A stretch of 64,000 bases of DNA from Paenirhizobium daejeonense (GTDB taxonomy: Bacteria > Pseudomonadota > Alphaproteobacteria > Rhizobiales > Rhizobiaceae), in NCBI RefSeq assembly GCF_014280875.1, contig NZ_JACLAL010000006.1:62001-126000 (forward strand). The letters run 5' to 3'. Under the pieces are notes generated by a model, which saw only the letters and a list, made by a program, of their open reading frames with translations, had not been told where the DNA came from and ran no database searches. Both the position numbers and the translations under genes were made by a program. Shown here one piece after another: positions 19,761-30,400 of this stretch (position 1 is its first letter; each line of letters begins with the position of its first letter).

Positions 19761-19874
19761 GTCCGATTCGTCCGGCGATCATTGAAACTTGACCAAGTCC
19801 CTTTACATCTAGTGCAGTCTTGCGCACCAACCAAGGCTTGAATCCCCATTTGCGCCCAACGACGGAGGGAAACG

Positions 19875-20861
19875 ATGAATTTCATGCGAACTGCCATGCT
19901 CCTGGCCTTCATGACGGCCTTGTTCATGGGTGTTGGCTACCTGATCGGCGGCCAGAGCGGCATGCTGATCGCGTTCGTCGTCGCTGCGGCCATGAACTTC
20001 TTTTCCTACTGGAACTCCGACCGTATGGTGCTTTCCAACTACCACGCCCAGGAAGTGGACGAGCGCAACGCGCCGGAATTCTATGCGACGATCCGGCAGT
20101 TGGCGCATAACGCCAATCTGCCGATGCCGAAAGTCTATATCTTCGATAGCGAGCAGCCGAACGCCTTTGCGACCGGGCGCAATCCCGAGAACGCGGCCGT
20201 TGCCGCCTCGACCGGACTTCTGCGTCGGCTTACCCCCCAGGAAGTTGCCGGCGTGATGGCGCATGAACTGGCGCATGTCGAAAACCGCGATACGTTGACG
20301 ATGACGATCACGGCGACGCTTGCAGGTGCGATCTCCATGCTGTCCAATTTCGCCTTCCTGTTTGGCGGCAACCGGGACGACCGCAACAATCCCTTCGGCT
20401 TCATTGGGATCCTCGTCGCCATGATCGTTGCGCCGCTTGCCGCGATGCTGGTGCAGATGGCGATCAGCCGTACACGCGAGTATTCGGCGGACCGACGTGG
20501 AGCACAGATTTGCGGCAGCCCTCGTGCGCTTGCTTCCGCGCTGCAGAAGATCGCCGGCGATGCCGCCCATATCGAAAATGTCGATGCGGAGCGCAATCCA
20601 GCGACAGCGCATATGTTCATCATCAATCCGCTTTCCGGCCAGCGCATGGACAACCTGTTTTCCACTCATCCCGACACGGAAAATCGGATCGCGGCACTTA
20701 TGCAGATGGAGGAGACCGGCTTTGGGGGATCGACGCGGCGGGCGCCCGCTGCTAATGCGACTCGCAAATCGCGCTCCGTTCCGAATGCAGGCTGGGGGCG
20801 CGGCGGCTCCGAACGCCCATCCGAACGCCCCCCAGAACGCCCTAAGGGACCATGGTCTTGA
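19875..20861 (+). CDS. htpX: Zinc metalloprotease HtpX
   Basis: Membrane-bound M48 protease for quality control of inner-membrane proteins. The 328-residue product has two N-terminal spans (about 5-22 and 26-45), the zinc motif [10 protein letters not shown] near residues 130-139, further hydrophobic segments around 145-215, and the third zinc ligand in the REYSADR segment. The C-terminal tail is rich in Arg, Pro and Glu. GGAGGG lies before the ATG. The stop overlaps the start of rsmB by ten bases, so the two are probably cotranscribed. Confidence 0.95.
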   Translation: MNFMRTAMLLAFMTALFMGVGYLIGGQSGMLIAFVVAAAMNFFSYWNSDRMVLSNYHAQEVDERNAPEFYATIRQLAHNANLPMPKVYIFDSEQPNAFATGRNPENAAVAASTGLLRRLTPQEVAGVMAHELAHVENRDTLTMTITATLAGAISMLSNFAFLFGGNRDDRNNPFGFIGILVAMIVAPLAAMLVQMAISRTREYSADRRGAQICGSPRALASALQKIAGDAAHIENVDAERNPATAHMFIINPLSGQRMDNLFSTHPDTENRIAALMQMEETGFGGSTRRAPAANATRKSRSVPNAGWGRGGSERPSERPPERPKGPWS

Positions 20862-22258
20862 ACGAACAGAAACGCGGCAAATCAGGCAAATTCTTCCACA
20901 AGGCGAAACCGCGCGGCGGATCGGCTGACGGCAAGGAAAAGGTGCCGGCCGCTCCGCCCAAGGCCGGGCTCGATGCCCGCATCGCCGCGGCCAAGATCCT
21001 GTCGGCCGTCGTTGACCGGAAGACGTCGCTTGACGGCATGCTCGACGCCGAACATGGCAATCCCGCGTTTCTGGTGCTGGGGGACGCCGACCGTGGCCTC
21101 GTGCGGGCAATCCTGCAGACGGCCCTGCGCTATCTGCCGCGGATCGAGGCGATCCTCGCTCAGCTGCTTGATTCGCCACTGCCGGAAGGCGCGCGTTCGC
21201 TGCATCATCTTCTGGTCGTCGGTGCCGTGCAGATGCTCTATCTCGACGTTCCCGACCATTCGGCCGTCGATCTCGCCGTCGAACAGGCCAATCGCGACCC
21301 GCGCAATCGCCGCTTTGCCAAGCTCGCCAACGCCATCCTGCGCCGCCTCGGTCGGGAAAAGGCCGAACTTCTGGAAAGCGTCGCCGGTGTCATCTGCATG
21401 CCTGGCTGGTTCTTCGACCGGCTGGTCGAGGCCTATGGTCGTGAAGCAGCGGATGCTATCGCCAGGGCGCAATTGCAGCCGGCGGCGATCGATATCACCG
21501 TGAAGGAAGATGCAGCCGGCTGGGCCGCGAAACTCGGCGGACAAGTGTTGCCGACGGGAAGCGTACGGCTCGATCCCTTCCGAGGGGCGATCACGACGCT
21601 TGAGGGTTTCGAGGAAGGCGCATGGTGGGTGCAGGATGCGGCAGCGGCCGTGCCCGCCCGTCTGATGGGGGATGTCCGGGGTAAGCGGGCGGTCGATCTC
21701 TGCGCGGCACCCGGCGGCAAGACCGCGCAGCTCGTCGCAGCGGGCGCTGACGTGACGGCGGTCGAGCAGTCGGAATCCCGGCTGAAGCGACTGAAGGGCA
21801 ATCTCGAGCGGCTCGGCTTTTCGGCGAATTGCGTCCGGTGCAATCTTCTCGATTTCGCGAGCGAACAGCCTTTCGACGCCGTCCTCCTCGATGCGCCGTG
21901 TTCCTCGACGGGAACCACGAGACGTCATCCGGATGTCCTCTGGACCAAGGGCCCGGAGGACATCGTCAAGCTGGCAGGCGTTCAGGAAAAACTGTTGCGG
22001 CATGCGCTGACCCTTGTCGGGTCGGGTGGCCGGGTGGTCTTTTCAAACTGTTCGCTCGATCCTCTTGAAGGCGAAGAGCTGATCGATCGCGTTCTCGCCG
22101 ACAATCCCGCCTTCAGCCGCGTCCCGATCGGTCCTTCGAACTGGCCGGGAATGGAAGCTGCCATCTCCCCGAAGGGAGATTTCCGCGCCACCCCCGCCGT
22201 TCTGGCGGATCTCGGTGGCATGGATGGTTTCTATGCTTGCGTTCTTGCTAAAATTTAA
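20852..22258 (+). CDS. rsmB: RsmB-family 16S rRNA m5C methyltransferase
   Basis: SAM-dependent RNA cytosine-5 methyltransferase (Fmu/Sun family). The 468-residue protein has an N-terminal NusB-like domain (about 40-170), the SAM-binding [12 protein letters not shown] segment near residue 285, and the two cysteines of this chemistry in DAPCSSTG (near 347) and SNCSLD (near 399). The first 35 residues are lysine-rich and probably flexible. It starts inside the end of htpX. Position 967 specificity is inferred from the family. Confidence 0.9.
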   Translation: MVLNEQKRGKSGKFFHKAKPRGGSADGKEKVPAAPPKAGLDARIAAAKILSAVVDRKTSLDGMLDAEHGNPAFLVLGDADRGLVRAILQTALRYLPRIEAILAQLLDSPLPEGARSLHHLLVVGAVQMLYLDVPDHSAVDLAVEQANRDPRNRRFAKLANAILRRLGREKAELLESVAGVICMPGWFFDRLVEAYGREAADAIARAQLQPAAIDITVKEDAAGWAAKLGGQVLPTGSVRLDPFRGAITTLEGFEEGAWWVQDAAAAVPARLMGDVRGKRAVDLCAAPGGKTAQLVAAGADVTAVEQSESRLKRLKGNLERLGFSANCVRCNLLDFASEQPFDAVLLDAPCSSTGTTRRHPDVLWTKGPEDIVKLAGVQEKLLRHALTLVGSGGRVVFSNCSLDPLEGEELIDRVLADNPAFSRVPIGPSNWPGMEAAISPKGDFRATPAVLADLGGMDGFYACVLAKI

Positions 22259-22475
22259 CGGAAACTTCACTAAAATTGTTGGAATTTGAAGAGGCTCGGC
22301 ATCGCCTCCCCGTTGGCGGCGGTAGATGGCGTTATGTGGACGAGTCGTCTCCGGAAACCGGGATCACCGGACGGAGCGGAGCGATGGCTGCCTGCGTGCG
22401 GGAGACCGGATTGATCTCCGGTCCCGTGTGCGGGGTCTTGCGCGCCCGATCTCTTCGGGGCGGCATGGAAAGACA
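22259..22475 (+). promoter_or_regulatory. Possible structured leader before the heparinase-family gene
   Basis: The 217 bases between rsmB and the heparinase-family gene contain several complementary segments: GACCGGA with TCCGGTC around 22403-22421, and CCCGA with TTCGGGG around 22447-22460. They match no riboswitch consensus I can name and no U-run follows, so this is only a candidate folded 5' region. Confidence 0.3.
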
Positions 22476-24152
22476 ATGCAGATTACAGAACGCCAGAGGC
22501 TGATCTCTCTCTATCTCGGCGAAGCCTGGCGACGGGCGACGCGCGGGCTGGCGATCGGTCGGTCCATGCGCCTCAAATGGACGCCTGCCAATAATGCCCG
22601 GCTGATCGTCGCGCCGACCGATCTTCGGGTGGTCGATCCGTTCGTGGCCGAGGAAATCCTGCAGGGGCGTTTTCCGCTCGCAGGCCGGGTTCTCGATGCG
22701 GGGGATCGCTCACCCTTCGATTTCGAGCCACCCTCGCCGGCATTTTCCACGCGGCTGCACAGCTTCGCGTGGCTTCGGCATATCCGTTCCGACAAGAGCG
22801 CTCGTGCCTGCGCCAATGCGCGTGCCATCACCGATTCCTGGATCGGCCTGTATGGCGCGCGCACCGGAGGTGCGGCTTGGGATCATGACGTGGTCGCCCA
22901 GCGCATCATTGCTTGGCTTTCCCATTCGCCCATCGTATTGCAGGATACCGATGGCGGCTTCTACCGGCGGTTCCTTGCCAGCCTTGTGTTTCAGGTGCGT
23001 TTCTTGCGCCGCGAGGCGGATTTCCTGCCGATCGGGCTGAAGCGGCTGCGCGTCAGGATCGCGCTTGCCATGGCCTCCATCGCCATGGAGTCCCGTTCCT
23101 CGACGATCCGCCGGGCTGCGCGCGATCTCAACCGCGAGATCGACCAGCAGATCCTTCCCGATGGCGGGCATGTCTCGCGCAATCCTCAGGCGGCGGTCGA
23201 GCTTCTCTTCGACCTTCTGCCGCTTCGCCAGACCTATATCAATCTCGGCCACGAGGTTCCCGCGCGGCTCATCCCGGCCATCGACCGCATGTATCCGGCG
23301 ATCCGCTTCTTCCGCCATCAGGGAGGCGATCTGGCGCTGTTCAACGGAGCGAGTTCGACGCTTGCCAATGAACTGATGTGCGTCCTGCGCTACGATGAAA
23401 GTGCCGGCCAACCATTCAAGGCCCTGCCCCACTCGCATTTTCACCGGCTTGCGGCCGGTGCGACCGTAATCATTATGGACACCGGCTATCCGCTCTGCCC
23501 GGAGCTTTCGAAGACGGCTCATGCCGGCTGCCTTTCCTTCGAGCTGTCGTCGGGGCGTAACCGATTCATCGTCAACAGCGGTTCTCCCCGCTTCGCCAAT
23601 GACCAACTCCGGCAGCTTGCCCGCACAACGGCGGCGCATTCGACTGTTGCAGTTGGCACCAGTTCGTCGGCGCGCATCTCGTCTTCCGCCTTCCTTGGCC
23701 CGCTGATGAGCGGTGGCGTTTCCGATGTCGCGGAGCAGCGGCAGACCGGACCCGATGGCAGCGACCGACTCTGCGTCAGCCATGACGGCTATCTCGCCCG
23801 CTTCGGCCTGTTGCATGAACGCGAAATCCGGCTCAACGAAGCCGGCAACAAGATCGCGGGACGTGACCGTTTCATGCTGCCGGACAGGACGCCGTCCGCG
23901 AACGCACCTCCGGAAACCGCGGTGGCGCGTTTCCACATCCATCCTGCAATCAAGATCGAGCGTATCGATCAGCGCAAGGTGCGTCTCGTCGCGCCTGATG
24001 GCGAAAGCTGGGTGTTTTCGTCGCCCGCCAACGATCTTGTGGTCGGCGAGGACGTGTTCTTCGCTGACGTTTCCGGGGTACGTCCTTCGCAACAGCTTGA
24101 ACTGACCTTTGCCGGTCCGGAAATCCGCTGGTTTCTTGCACATCATGCATAG
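22476..24152 (+). CDS. Heparinase II/III family protein
   Basis: A 558-residue protein with an alpha/alpha-toroid N-terminal half (about 80-300, including GGHVSRNPQ) and a C-terminal beta-sandwich of the heparinase II/III type (about 330-555, including HAGCLSFELSSG). In rhizobia this uncharacterised gene commonly sits between rsmB and purH. No signal peptide is evident, so extracellular polysaccharide lysis should not be assumed; action on an envelope glycan is inference only. The frame is open to 22326, but the extension is unlike a protein N-terminus; ATG 22476 with GGAAAG upstream is preferred. Confidence 0.8.
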   Translation: MQITERQRLISLYLGEAWRRATRGLAIGRSMRLKWTPANNARLIVAPTDLRVVDPFVAEEILQGRFPLAGRVLDAGDRSPFDFEPPSPAFSTRLHSFAWLRHIRSDKSARACANARAITDSWIGLYGARTGGAAWDHDVVAQRIIAWLSHSPIVLQDTDGGFYRRFLASLVFQVRFLRREADFLPIGLKRLRVRIALAMASIAMESRSSTIRRAARDLNREIDQQILPDGGHVSRNPQAAVELLFDLLPLRQTYINLGHEVPARLIPAIDRMYPAIRFFRHQGGDLALFNGASSTLANELMCVLRYDESAGQPFKALPHSHFHRLAAGATVIIMDTGYPLCPELSKTAHAGCLSFELSSGRNRFIVNSGSPRFANDQLRQLARTTAAHSTVAVGTSSSARISSSAFLGPLMSGGVSDVAEQRQTGPDGSDRLCVSHDGYLARFGLLHEREIRLNEAGNKIAGRDRFMLPDRTPSANAPPETAVARFHIHPAIKIERIDQRKVRLVAPDGESWVFSSPANDLVVGEDVFFADVSGVRPSQQLELTFAGPEIRWFLAHHA

Positions 24153-24251
24153 TTTCTAAGGGAAAAGGTTTCCTCCTTGGACGGGCTGTGGTAGGCGGCG
24201 GCATCGCGTCTGCGATCTCCATCGAAGGCGCAATTCAGATCGGAGAAAACC

Positions 24252-25868
24252 ATGGCCGTCGTTTCCAAGAAAATTCCCGTGCCGGACCGCATCCGGATCC
24301 GCACCGCGCTCCTGTCGGTGTCCGACAAGACCGGCATTGTCGAGCTTGCGCAGGCGCTGAACGCGCTCGGCGTCAAGCTTCTGTCGACCGGCGGCACCCA
24401 CAAGGCGATTGCGGCGGCGGGCTTGCCGGTCATCGACGTTTCCGAGGTCACGGGCTTTCCCGAAATCATGGATGGCCGGGTAAAGACCCTGCATCCGCGC
24501 GTGCATGGCGGTCTTCTTTCGATCCGTGACGACGAGGAACACCAGGCTGCGATGCGCGAGCACGGCATCGAGGGCATCGACCTTTCGGTCATCAACCTCT
24601 ACCCGTTCGAGGCCGTTCGCGCGGCCGGCGGCGATTATCCGACCACGGTCGAGAACATCGACATCGGCGGTCCCGCGATGATCCGCGCCTCGGCAAAGAA
24701 CCATGCCTATGTTACCGTCCTGACGGACCCGTCCGACTACACTGCGCTGCTCGATGCGCTTCAGGCTGATGACGGCCACATTTCCTACGCGGCTCGCCAG
24801 AAGTTCGCCGCCAAGGCGTTCGCCCGCACGGCGGCCTATGATGCGATCATCTCTAACTGGATGGCGGAAGCGCTCGGCATCGACATGCCGGATTACCGCG
24901 CCATCGGTGGCGTTCTGAAGGAAAAGATGCGCTACGGCGAAAATCCGCACCAGAGCGCCGGTTTCTACGTGACCGGCGACCAGCGGCCGGGCGTGGCGAC
25001 GGCGACGCTCTTGCAGGGCAAGCAGCTTTCCTACAACAACATCAACGACACCGATGCCGCCTTCGAGCTGGTTGCCGAATTCCGCCCGGAAAACGGTCCG
25101 GCCTGTGCGATCATCAAGCACGCCAACCCGTGCGGTGTTGCGACCGGCCCGAGCCTCGTCGAGGCCTACAAGCGTGCGCTTGCCTGCGATTCCGTCTCGG
25201 CCTTCGGCGGCATCATCGCCCTCAACCAGTTGCTCGACGCGGAAACGGCAACCGAGATCGTCAAGCTCTTCACCGAAGTCATCATCGCCCCCGAAGTGAC
25301 CGATGAAGCCAAGGCGATCATTGCCGCCAAGCCCAATCTGCGCCTGCTGACCACCGGCGCCCTGCCCGATCCGCGCGCAGCCGGCATCGTTGCCAAGACT
25401 GTTTCGGGCGGCTTGCTCGTCCAGTCGCGCGACAACGTTCTGGTCGAGGATCTGGATCTCAAGGTCGTGACGAAGCGCGCGCCGACGGCGACCGAACTCG
25501 AAGACATGCGCTTTGCCTTCAAGATCGCCAAGCATGTGAAGTCGAATGCGGTGATCTACGCCAAGAACGGCCAGACGGCCGGTATCGGCGCCGGCCAGAT
25601 GAGCCGCGTGGATTCGGCCCGTATCGCAGCGCTGAAGGCAGAGGATGCCGCTAAGGCACTCGGACTTGCTGAGCCGTTGACCAAGGGTTCCGCCGTCGCT
25701 TCGGAAGCCTTCTATCCCTTCGCCGATGGTCTCCTGGCGGCAATTGCTGCGGGTGCTACCGCGGTCATTCAGCCGGGTGGTTCGATGCGCGATGCGGAAG
25801 TGATCGCCGCCGCCGATGAGCATAACGTTGCCATGGTCTTCACCGGCATCCGTCATTTCCGGCACTGA
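24252..25868 (+). CDS. purH: Bifunctional AICAR transformylase / IMP cyclohydrolase
   Basis: Catalyses the last two steps of de novo purine synthesis: AICAR to FAICAR with 10-formyl-THF, then cyclisation to IMP. The 538-residue product has the N-terminal MGS-like cyclohydrolase domain ([24 protein letters not shown]) and the C-terminal transformylase domain with KHANPCGVA, which contains the catalytic Lys-His pair, and [10 protein letters not shown]. It starts 99 bases after the heparinase-family gene and ends at a strong terminator. I looked for a ZTP riboswitch in the short leader and did not find its conserved segments. Confidence 0.97.
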   Translation: MAVVSKKIPVPDRIRIRTALLSVSDKTGIVELAQALNALGVKLLSTGGTHKAIAAAGLPVIDVSEVTGFPEIMDGRVKTLHPRVHGGLLSIRDDEEHQAAMREHGIEGIDLSVINLYPFEAVRAAGGDYPTTVENIDIGGPAMIRASAKNHAYVTVLTDPSDYTALLDALQADDGHISYAARQKFAAKAFARTAAYDAIISNWMAEALGIDMPDYRAIGGVLKEKMRYGENPHQSAGFYVTGDQRPGVATATLLQGKQLSYNNINDTDAAFELVAEFRPENGPACAIIKHANPCGVATGPSLVEAYKRALACDSVSAFGGIIALNQLLDAETATEIVKLFTEVIIAPEVTDEAKAIIAAKPNLRLLTTGALPDPRAAGIVAKTVSGGLLVQSRDNVLVEDLDLKVVTKRAPTATELEDMRFAFKIAKHVKSNAVIYAKNGQTAGIGAGQMSRVDSARIAALKAEDAAKALGLAEPLTKGSAVASEAFYPFADGLLAAIAAGATAVIQPGGSMRDAEVIAAADEHNVAMVFTGIRHFRH

Positions 25869-25892
25869 TTTCTTCTGAGGTCAGAATGCTTC

Positions 25893-25922
25893 AAAGGCCC
25901 GGTCGCGAGACCGGGCCTTTTT
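25893..25922. terminator. Terminator between purH and the UMF1 permease
   Basis: A perfect 12-base stem AAAGGCCCGGTC/GACCGGGCCTTT with a GCGA tetraloop and trailing T run. Symmetric A and T flanks make it usable in both directions between these convergent genes. Confidence 0.93.
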
Positions 25923-27319
25923 CATGCCTCCGCCGAGACAGTCGGATGGGCAGCCGGGTAAGGCGTGCGCAGGAGAATGATGAGACCGACGAGAAGAAAG
26001 ACGATCAGGCTCGCCATGCCGACGCGCGCCGATCCGGTCCAGTAGGTCAGAAGCGAAAAGCTCAGTGTCGCCATGAAGCTCGTGGCGCGGCCCGACAGGG
26101 CATAGATGCCGAAATAGCGTCCGGCTTCCGAAGGGCTGACGCTTCGTGCGAGATAGGAGCGCGAAGAAGCCTGCACTGGACCGAAGGCGATACCGATGAG
26201 GGTGCCGTAGAGAATATAGGCCTTCTCCGCTGGCGTCGAAAACAGGCCTTCGCTGACGCTGGCCGGCCACTGAACGAGACCGAACAGGGTGAAATCCCTG
26301 CCGGTGGAAATGATCCCGACGGTTGCTGCCAGCAGGAAAAGAAGGCTCAGCACCACGACGAATTTCGAGCCGAACAGGCGGTCGATGGAACTGGCCGCCA
26401 TGCAGCCGAAAATCGCCACGACGTTCAGGATGATGCCGTAGATGCCGATTTCCATGGTCGACCAGCCGAACATGGCGGCTGCGAAGATGCCGCCCAGGAT
26501 CAGCAGGCCGTTGACGCCGTCCTGATAGATCATCCGGCCGATCAGAAAGCGGGAAATGCCGGGCCTTCCCCGCAGTTCCAGAAGCGTCCGCCCCAGTTCT
26601 CTCATGCCGGAGCGGACGGCGGCGGGAAGCGCCTTGCCGCGACCGGCATCAGGCGTGAACAGGAACATCGGCAGGATGAAGACCAGATACCAGAGCGCCG
26701 AGATCGGGCCGGTGACGCGGGCATCCTCGCCGGTTGCGGGATCCAGGCCGAAGAGCGGCGTGCCGCCGAGCAGCGTTGTGCCCTTCTCCGGGCTTGCGGC
26801 GATGAATAGCACGATACCGATCAGTACGATCATTCCACCGAGATAACCGAGACCCCAGGCGATGTTGGAGACGCGCCCGACGTCGCGCGTGCTGACCAAT
26901 CGCGGCATCATCGAATCGTTGAAGACGATGGAAAACTCCGCCGAAATCGTTGCGAGGATCATCAACAGCACCGGATAGACGACCGGTGAGCCCGGTGCCG
27001 CCGTCCATAGCAGGCAGAGGCTGACGATCTTGATGACTGCGAAGAAGGCGATCCACGGCTTTCGTGAGCCGGATTCGTCGGCAATCGCACCGAGAACCGG
27101 AGAGAGCACGGCGATGATGACTGAGGAGATCGTTGCCATGTTGCTCCACATCGCCTGCGCGCTGACCGGGTCGCTGGTCAGCCGCGAGACGAAGTAGGGA
27201 CCGAAGATGAAGGTCGTGATGACGGTGAAGAACGGTTGGGCGGCCCAGTCGAAGAACATCCAGCTCACGACCCCGCGGCTGAAGACGGGCTGCCTTGCCG
27301 TTTCCACTGTCGCCGTCAA
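25922..27319 (-). CDS. UMF1 (Atg22-like) family MFS transporter
   Basis: A 465-residue integral membrane protein with about 12 hydrophobic segments and the family's N-terminal signature SWMFFDWAAQPFFTVITTFI, resembling YxiO/Atg22-type permeases of the MFS. The motif-A-like loop GAIADESGSRKPW lies near residue 78. The substrate is unknown; yeast Atg22 exports amino acids from the vacuole, which is weak guidance. The start appears to be TTG, with GAGAGGGG about six bases upstream; a GTG four codons later is the alternative. The gene converges with purH and has no obvious functional link to its neighbours. Confidence 0.85.
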   Translation of the reverse strand: MTATVETARQPVFSRGVVSWMFFDWAAQPFFTVITTFIFGPYFVSRLTSDPVSAQAMWSNMATISSVIIAVLSPVLGAIADESGSRKPWIAFFAVIKIVSLCLLWTAAPGSPVVYPVLLMILATISAEFSIVFNDSMMPRLVSTRDVGRVSNIAWGLGYLGGMIVLIGIVLFIAASPEKGTTLLGGTPLFGLDPATGEDARVTGPISALWYLVFILPMFLFTPDAGRGKALPAAVRSGMRELGRTLLELRGRPGISRFLIGRMIYQDGVNGLLILGGIFAAAMFGWSTMEIGIYGIILNVVAIFGCMAASSIDRLFGSKFVVVLSLLFLLAATVGIISTGRDFTLFGLVQWPASVSEGLFSTPAEKAYILYGTLIGIAFGPVQASSRSYLARSVSPSEAGRYFGIYALSGRATSFMATLSFSLLTYWTGSARVGMASLIVFLLVGLIILLRTPYPAAHPTVSAEA

Positions 27320-27400
27320 TTTCCGCCCCTCTCAGCCCGCTCCTGGATCTTCTTCAAGCATGAACTTATCGATCCTCGTTTCACTCCGGTCGGATCAAGC

Positions 27401-30400
27401 TCATCGTGACCGGCCATGGGCAAGGTCGCTTACGAGACCGGCCGCAACCGCGATCTTCGACAGGCTTGCTTCCGCGCCCTCGCTCAGCGCCAGCAGTTCG
27501 GCGCCGAGACGGTTGATGCGCTGGAGATCGGCGGCATGCCAGGCCTGCACCGGCTGCTTCTCGCCCGCATGGCTTGTCAGCGCCGAGATCACGATCTCGC
27601 GGCGCGCCGCACCGATCTGGTCGAGACTGCGGAACAGCGCAAGGCTGTCATAGTGGTCGTTGGTGACGACGCGGGCGCCGAGCGCCAGAATGCGGTCGAT
27701 GCGGAAGATTTCCGACACCGCAAAATAGCCCTCGATGGCGCGGGCGAGCGGGGCTCCCGTCCGTTCCGCGATCTGCATGACTTCCGGTACCAGCAGCAGC
27801 GCCTGCAGCTTCACCACATCGGCCGCCACGTCTGCCGGCACGCCCGCATCCGTCAGCTCCGCCGTTTCGGCTTCGAACTGCTGCTTGAGTTGGGCAGGAA
27901 GGGTCGAGGAGAGCGCCTTCTCGCAGGCCTTCACAGCGGTCTTGAGGCGCGGCAGGGCTTCGCCGAGTGCGATAGTCGAAAGGCCCGTTTCGACTATCAG
28001 GCGGGTCATTCCTTCGTAGACACGTCCTACAGTCGCATAGAGACGGTTCTGGGTTTCACCGGGAATGGTTGCGTCGAGTGCGTCGATGCGGTCCCACAGT
28101 GCCGGCAGGTCGAGGCCGTCGCGGGTCAACAACGCTGCCTTTACCACTTCCGCCGGCAGGGTTCCGGTGGCGTCGGCGACGGCAACCACGAAGCCGGGTC
28201 CGCCGCGGTTGATGACATGGTTGGCAAGCACGGTCGCAATGATCTCGCGGTGCAGTCGGTGGCCGGCGATATCCTTCGCATAGGTCTTGCGCATGCGGGC
28301 TGGGAAATAATTGGTCAAAGCGGCCGCGCAATAGGGATCGTCCGGCAGGCCGGATTCGACGATCTGGTCGAACAGGACGATCTTGGCATAAGAGAGCAGC
28401 ACGCCGATTTCCGGCCTGGTGAGGCTCTTGCCGCTTGCGTAACGCTCCATAAGTGCGACGTTATCCGGCAGCGTCTCGACCTTGCGGTTCAACCTGCCGG
28501 CCGCCTCGAGATAGTTCATCAGCCGGTTCAGTTCCTCCCTGTTGCCAGACCCCTTGCGTTCGCTGAGCGAGATCGCAAGGCTCTGCAGGTAGTTGTTGCG
28601 CAGCACGAGTTCGCCGACTTCCTCGGTCATTTCCGAGAGAAGACGATTGCGCTTGTCGCGGGTCAGGCGGCCATCGGCCATCGGCGGCGCGAGCGCGATC
28701 TTGATGTTGACCTCGACGTCGGAGGAATTCACGCCGGCGGAATTGTCGATCGCGTCGGAATTGATGCGGCCACCGTTCAGCGCATAGGCGATACGGCCGC
28801 GCTGGGTCACGCCGAGATTGGCGCCCTCGCCGATCACCTTGGCCCGAACCTCGGTGCCGGTCACGCGGATCGCGTCGTTGGCGCGGTCACCGACTTCCGT
28901 GTCCGTTTCGCTCACAGCCTTCACATAGGTGCCGATGCCGCCGAACCAGAGCAGGTCGACCGGGGCCTTCAGGATGGCGCTCATGATGTCGAAGGGTGTC
29001 GCGACCGTCTTGTCGAGGCCGATGGCTGCTGCTGCTTCCGGAGTTAGGGTCACGGATTTTTCCGCGCGCGAAATGATCATCGCGCCCCTGGACAGCGTCT
29101 TGCGGTCGTAATCCTGCCAGCTCGAACGCGGCAGTTCGAACATGCGTTTGCGCTCGGCAAAGGAGATCGCGGTATCGGGGTCGGGATCGATGAAGATGTC
29201 GCGATGGTCGAAAGCGGCAATCAGGCGGATCTTTTCCGAAAGCAGCATGCCGTTGCCGAAGACGTCGCCGGACATGTCGCCGACACCGACCACGCTGAAC
29301 GGCGTCGTCTGGATGTCGGTGTTCATCTCCCGGAAGTGGCGCTTGACCGCTTCCCAGGCGCCGCGCGCGGTAATTCCCATCTTCTTGTGGTCGTAGCCGG
29401 CGGAACCGCCGGAGGCGAAGGCGTCGTCCAGCCAGAAGCCGGCCGTCTGTGCAAGGCCGTTGGCGGTGTCGGAGAAGGTGGCAGTGCCCTTGTCGGCAGC
29501 CACCACGAAGTAAGGATCGTCCTCATCGAGCCGCACGGTGTCGGCCGGAGCTACGACTTTGCCATCGACGATATTGTCGGTGATCGACAGCAGCGTGCGA
29601 ATATAGGTCTTGTAGGCCTCGGTGCCGGCGGCAAGCCAGGCGTCGCGGCTACCGCCCACCGGCAACTGCTTGGGATAGAAGCCGCCCTTGGCGCCGACCG
29701 GCACGATGACGGCATTCTTGACCTGCTGCGCCTTTACAAGTCCCAGTACTTCCGTGCGGTAGTCCTGGGCGCGGTCCGACCAGCGCAGGCCGCCGCGGGC
29801 GACCTTGCCGAAGCGAAGATGTACGCCCTCGACTTCAACGCCGAAGACGAAGATTTCGCGGAAGGGCCTCGGGTCCGGCAGACCGTCGAGAAGCTGCGGG
29901 TCGAACTTGAAAGCCAGCATTGCGGCTGCCGTATCGTTCTTCTGGAAATAGTTGGTTCGCAGCGTCGAATCGACCGCGTTGATGTAGCGCCGCAGGATGC
30001 GGTCTTCATCGAGGCTCGGTACGGCGAGAAGCGCCGTCTCGATTTCTCCGTGGATGTCGGAGAGTTTGCGGGTACGCGCCTTCTCGGCGAGCTTCGGGTC
30101 GAAGCTTACATGGAAGAGATCGAAGATCAGCTTCGCGATCGCGGGGTGTCGGTTCAGCGTCTCGGCGATATGGCCTTGAGAGTAGACGAAACCGGCCTGC
30201 CGCAGATAGGCGGCATAGGCGCGAAGCACCGTGACTTCCCGCGCAGTGAGCCCGGCGGCCAGAACCAGCCGGTTGAAGGTGTCGTTGTCTACTCTTCCGG
30301 AGAAGGCGGCGAGGAAGGCTTCCTCGGTGATCGGTCCCTTTTCGGCGATGCCGAAGCTTTCGTCCTCCGGAACCGTCAGCTCCATGTCGTGCAGCACGAC

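Noticed and set aside
24153..24251. Possible riboswitch in front of purH
   Set aside because: The 99-base leader lacks the conserved ZTP or purine riboswitch cores.
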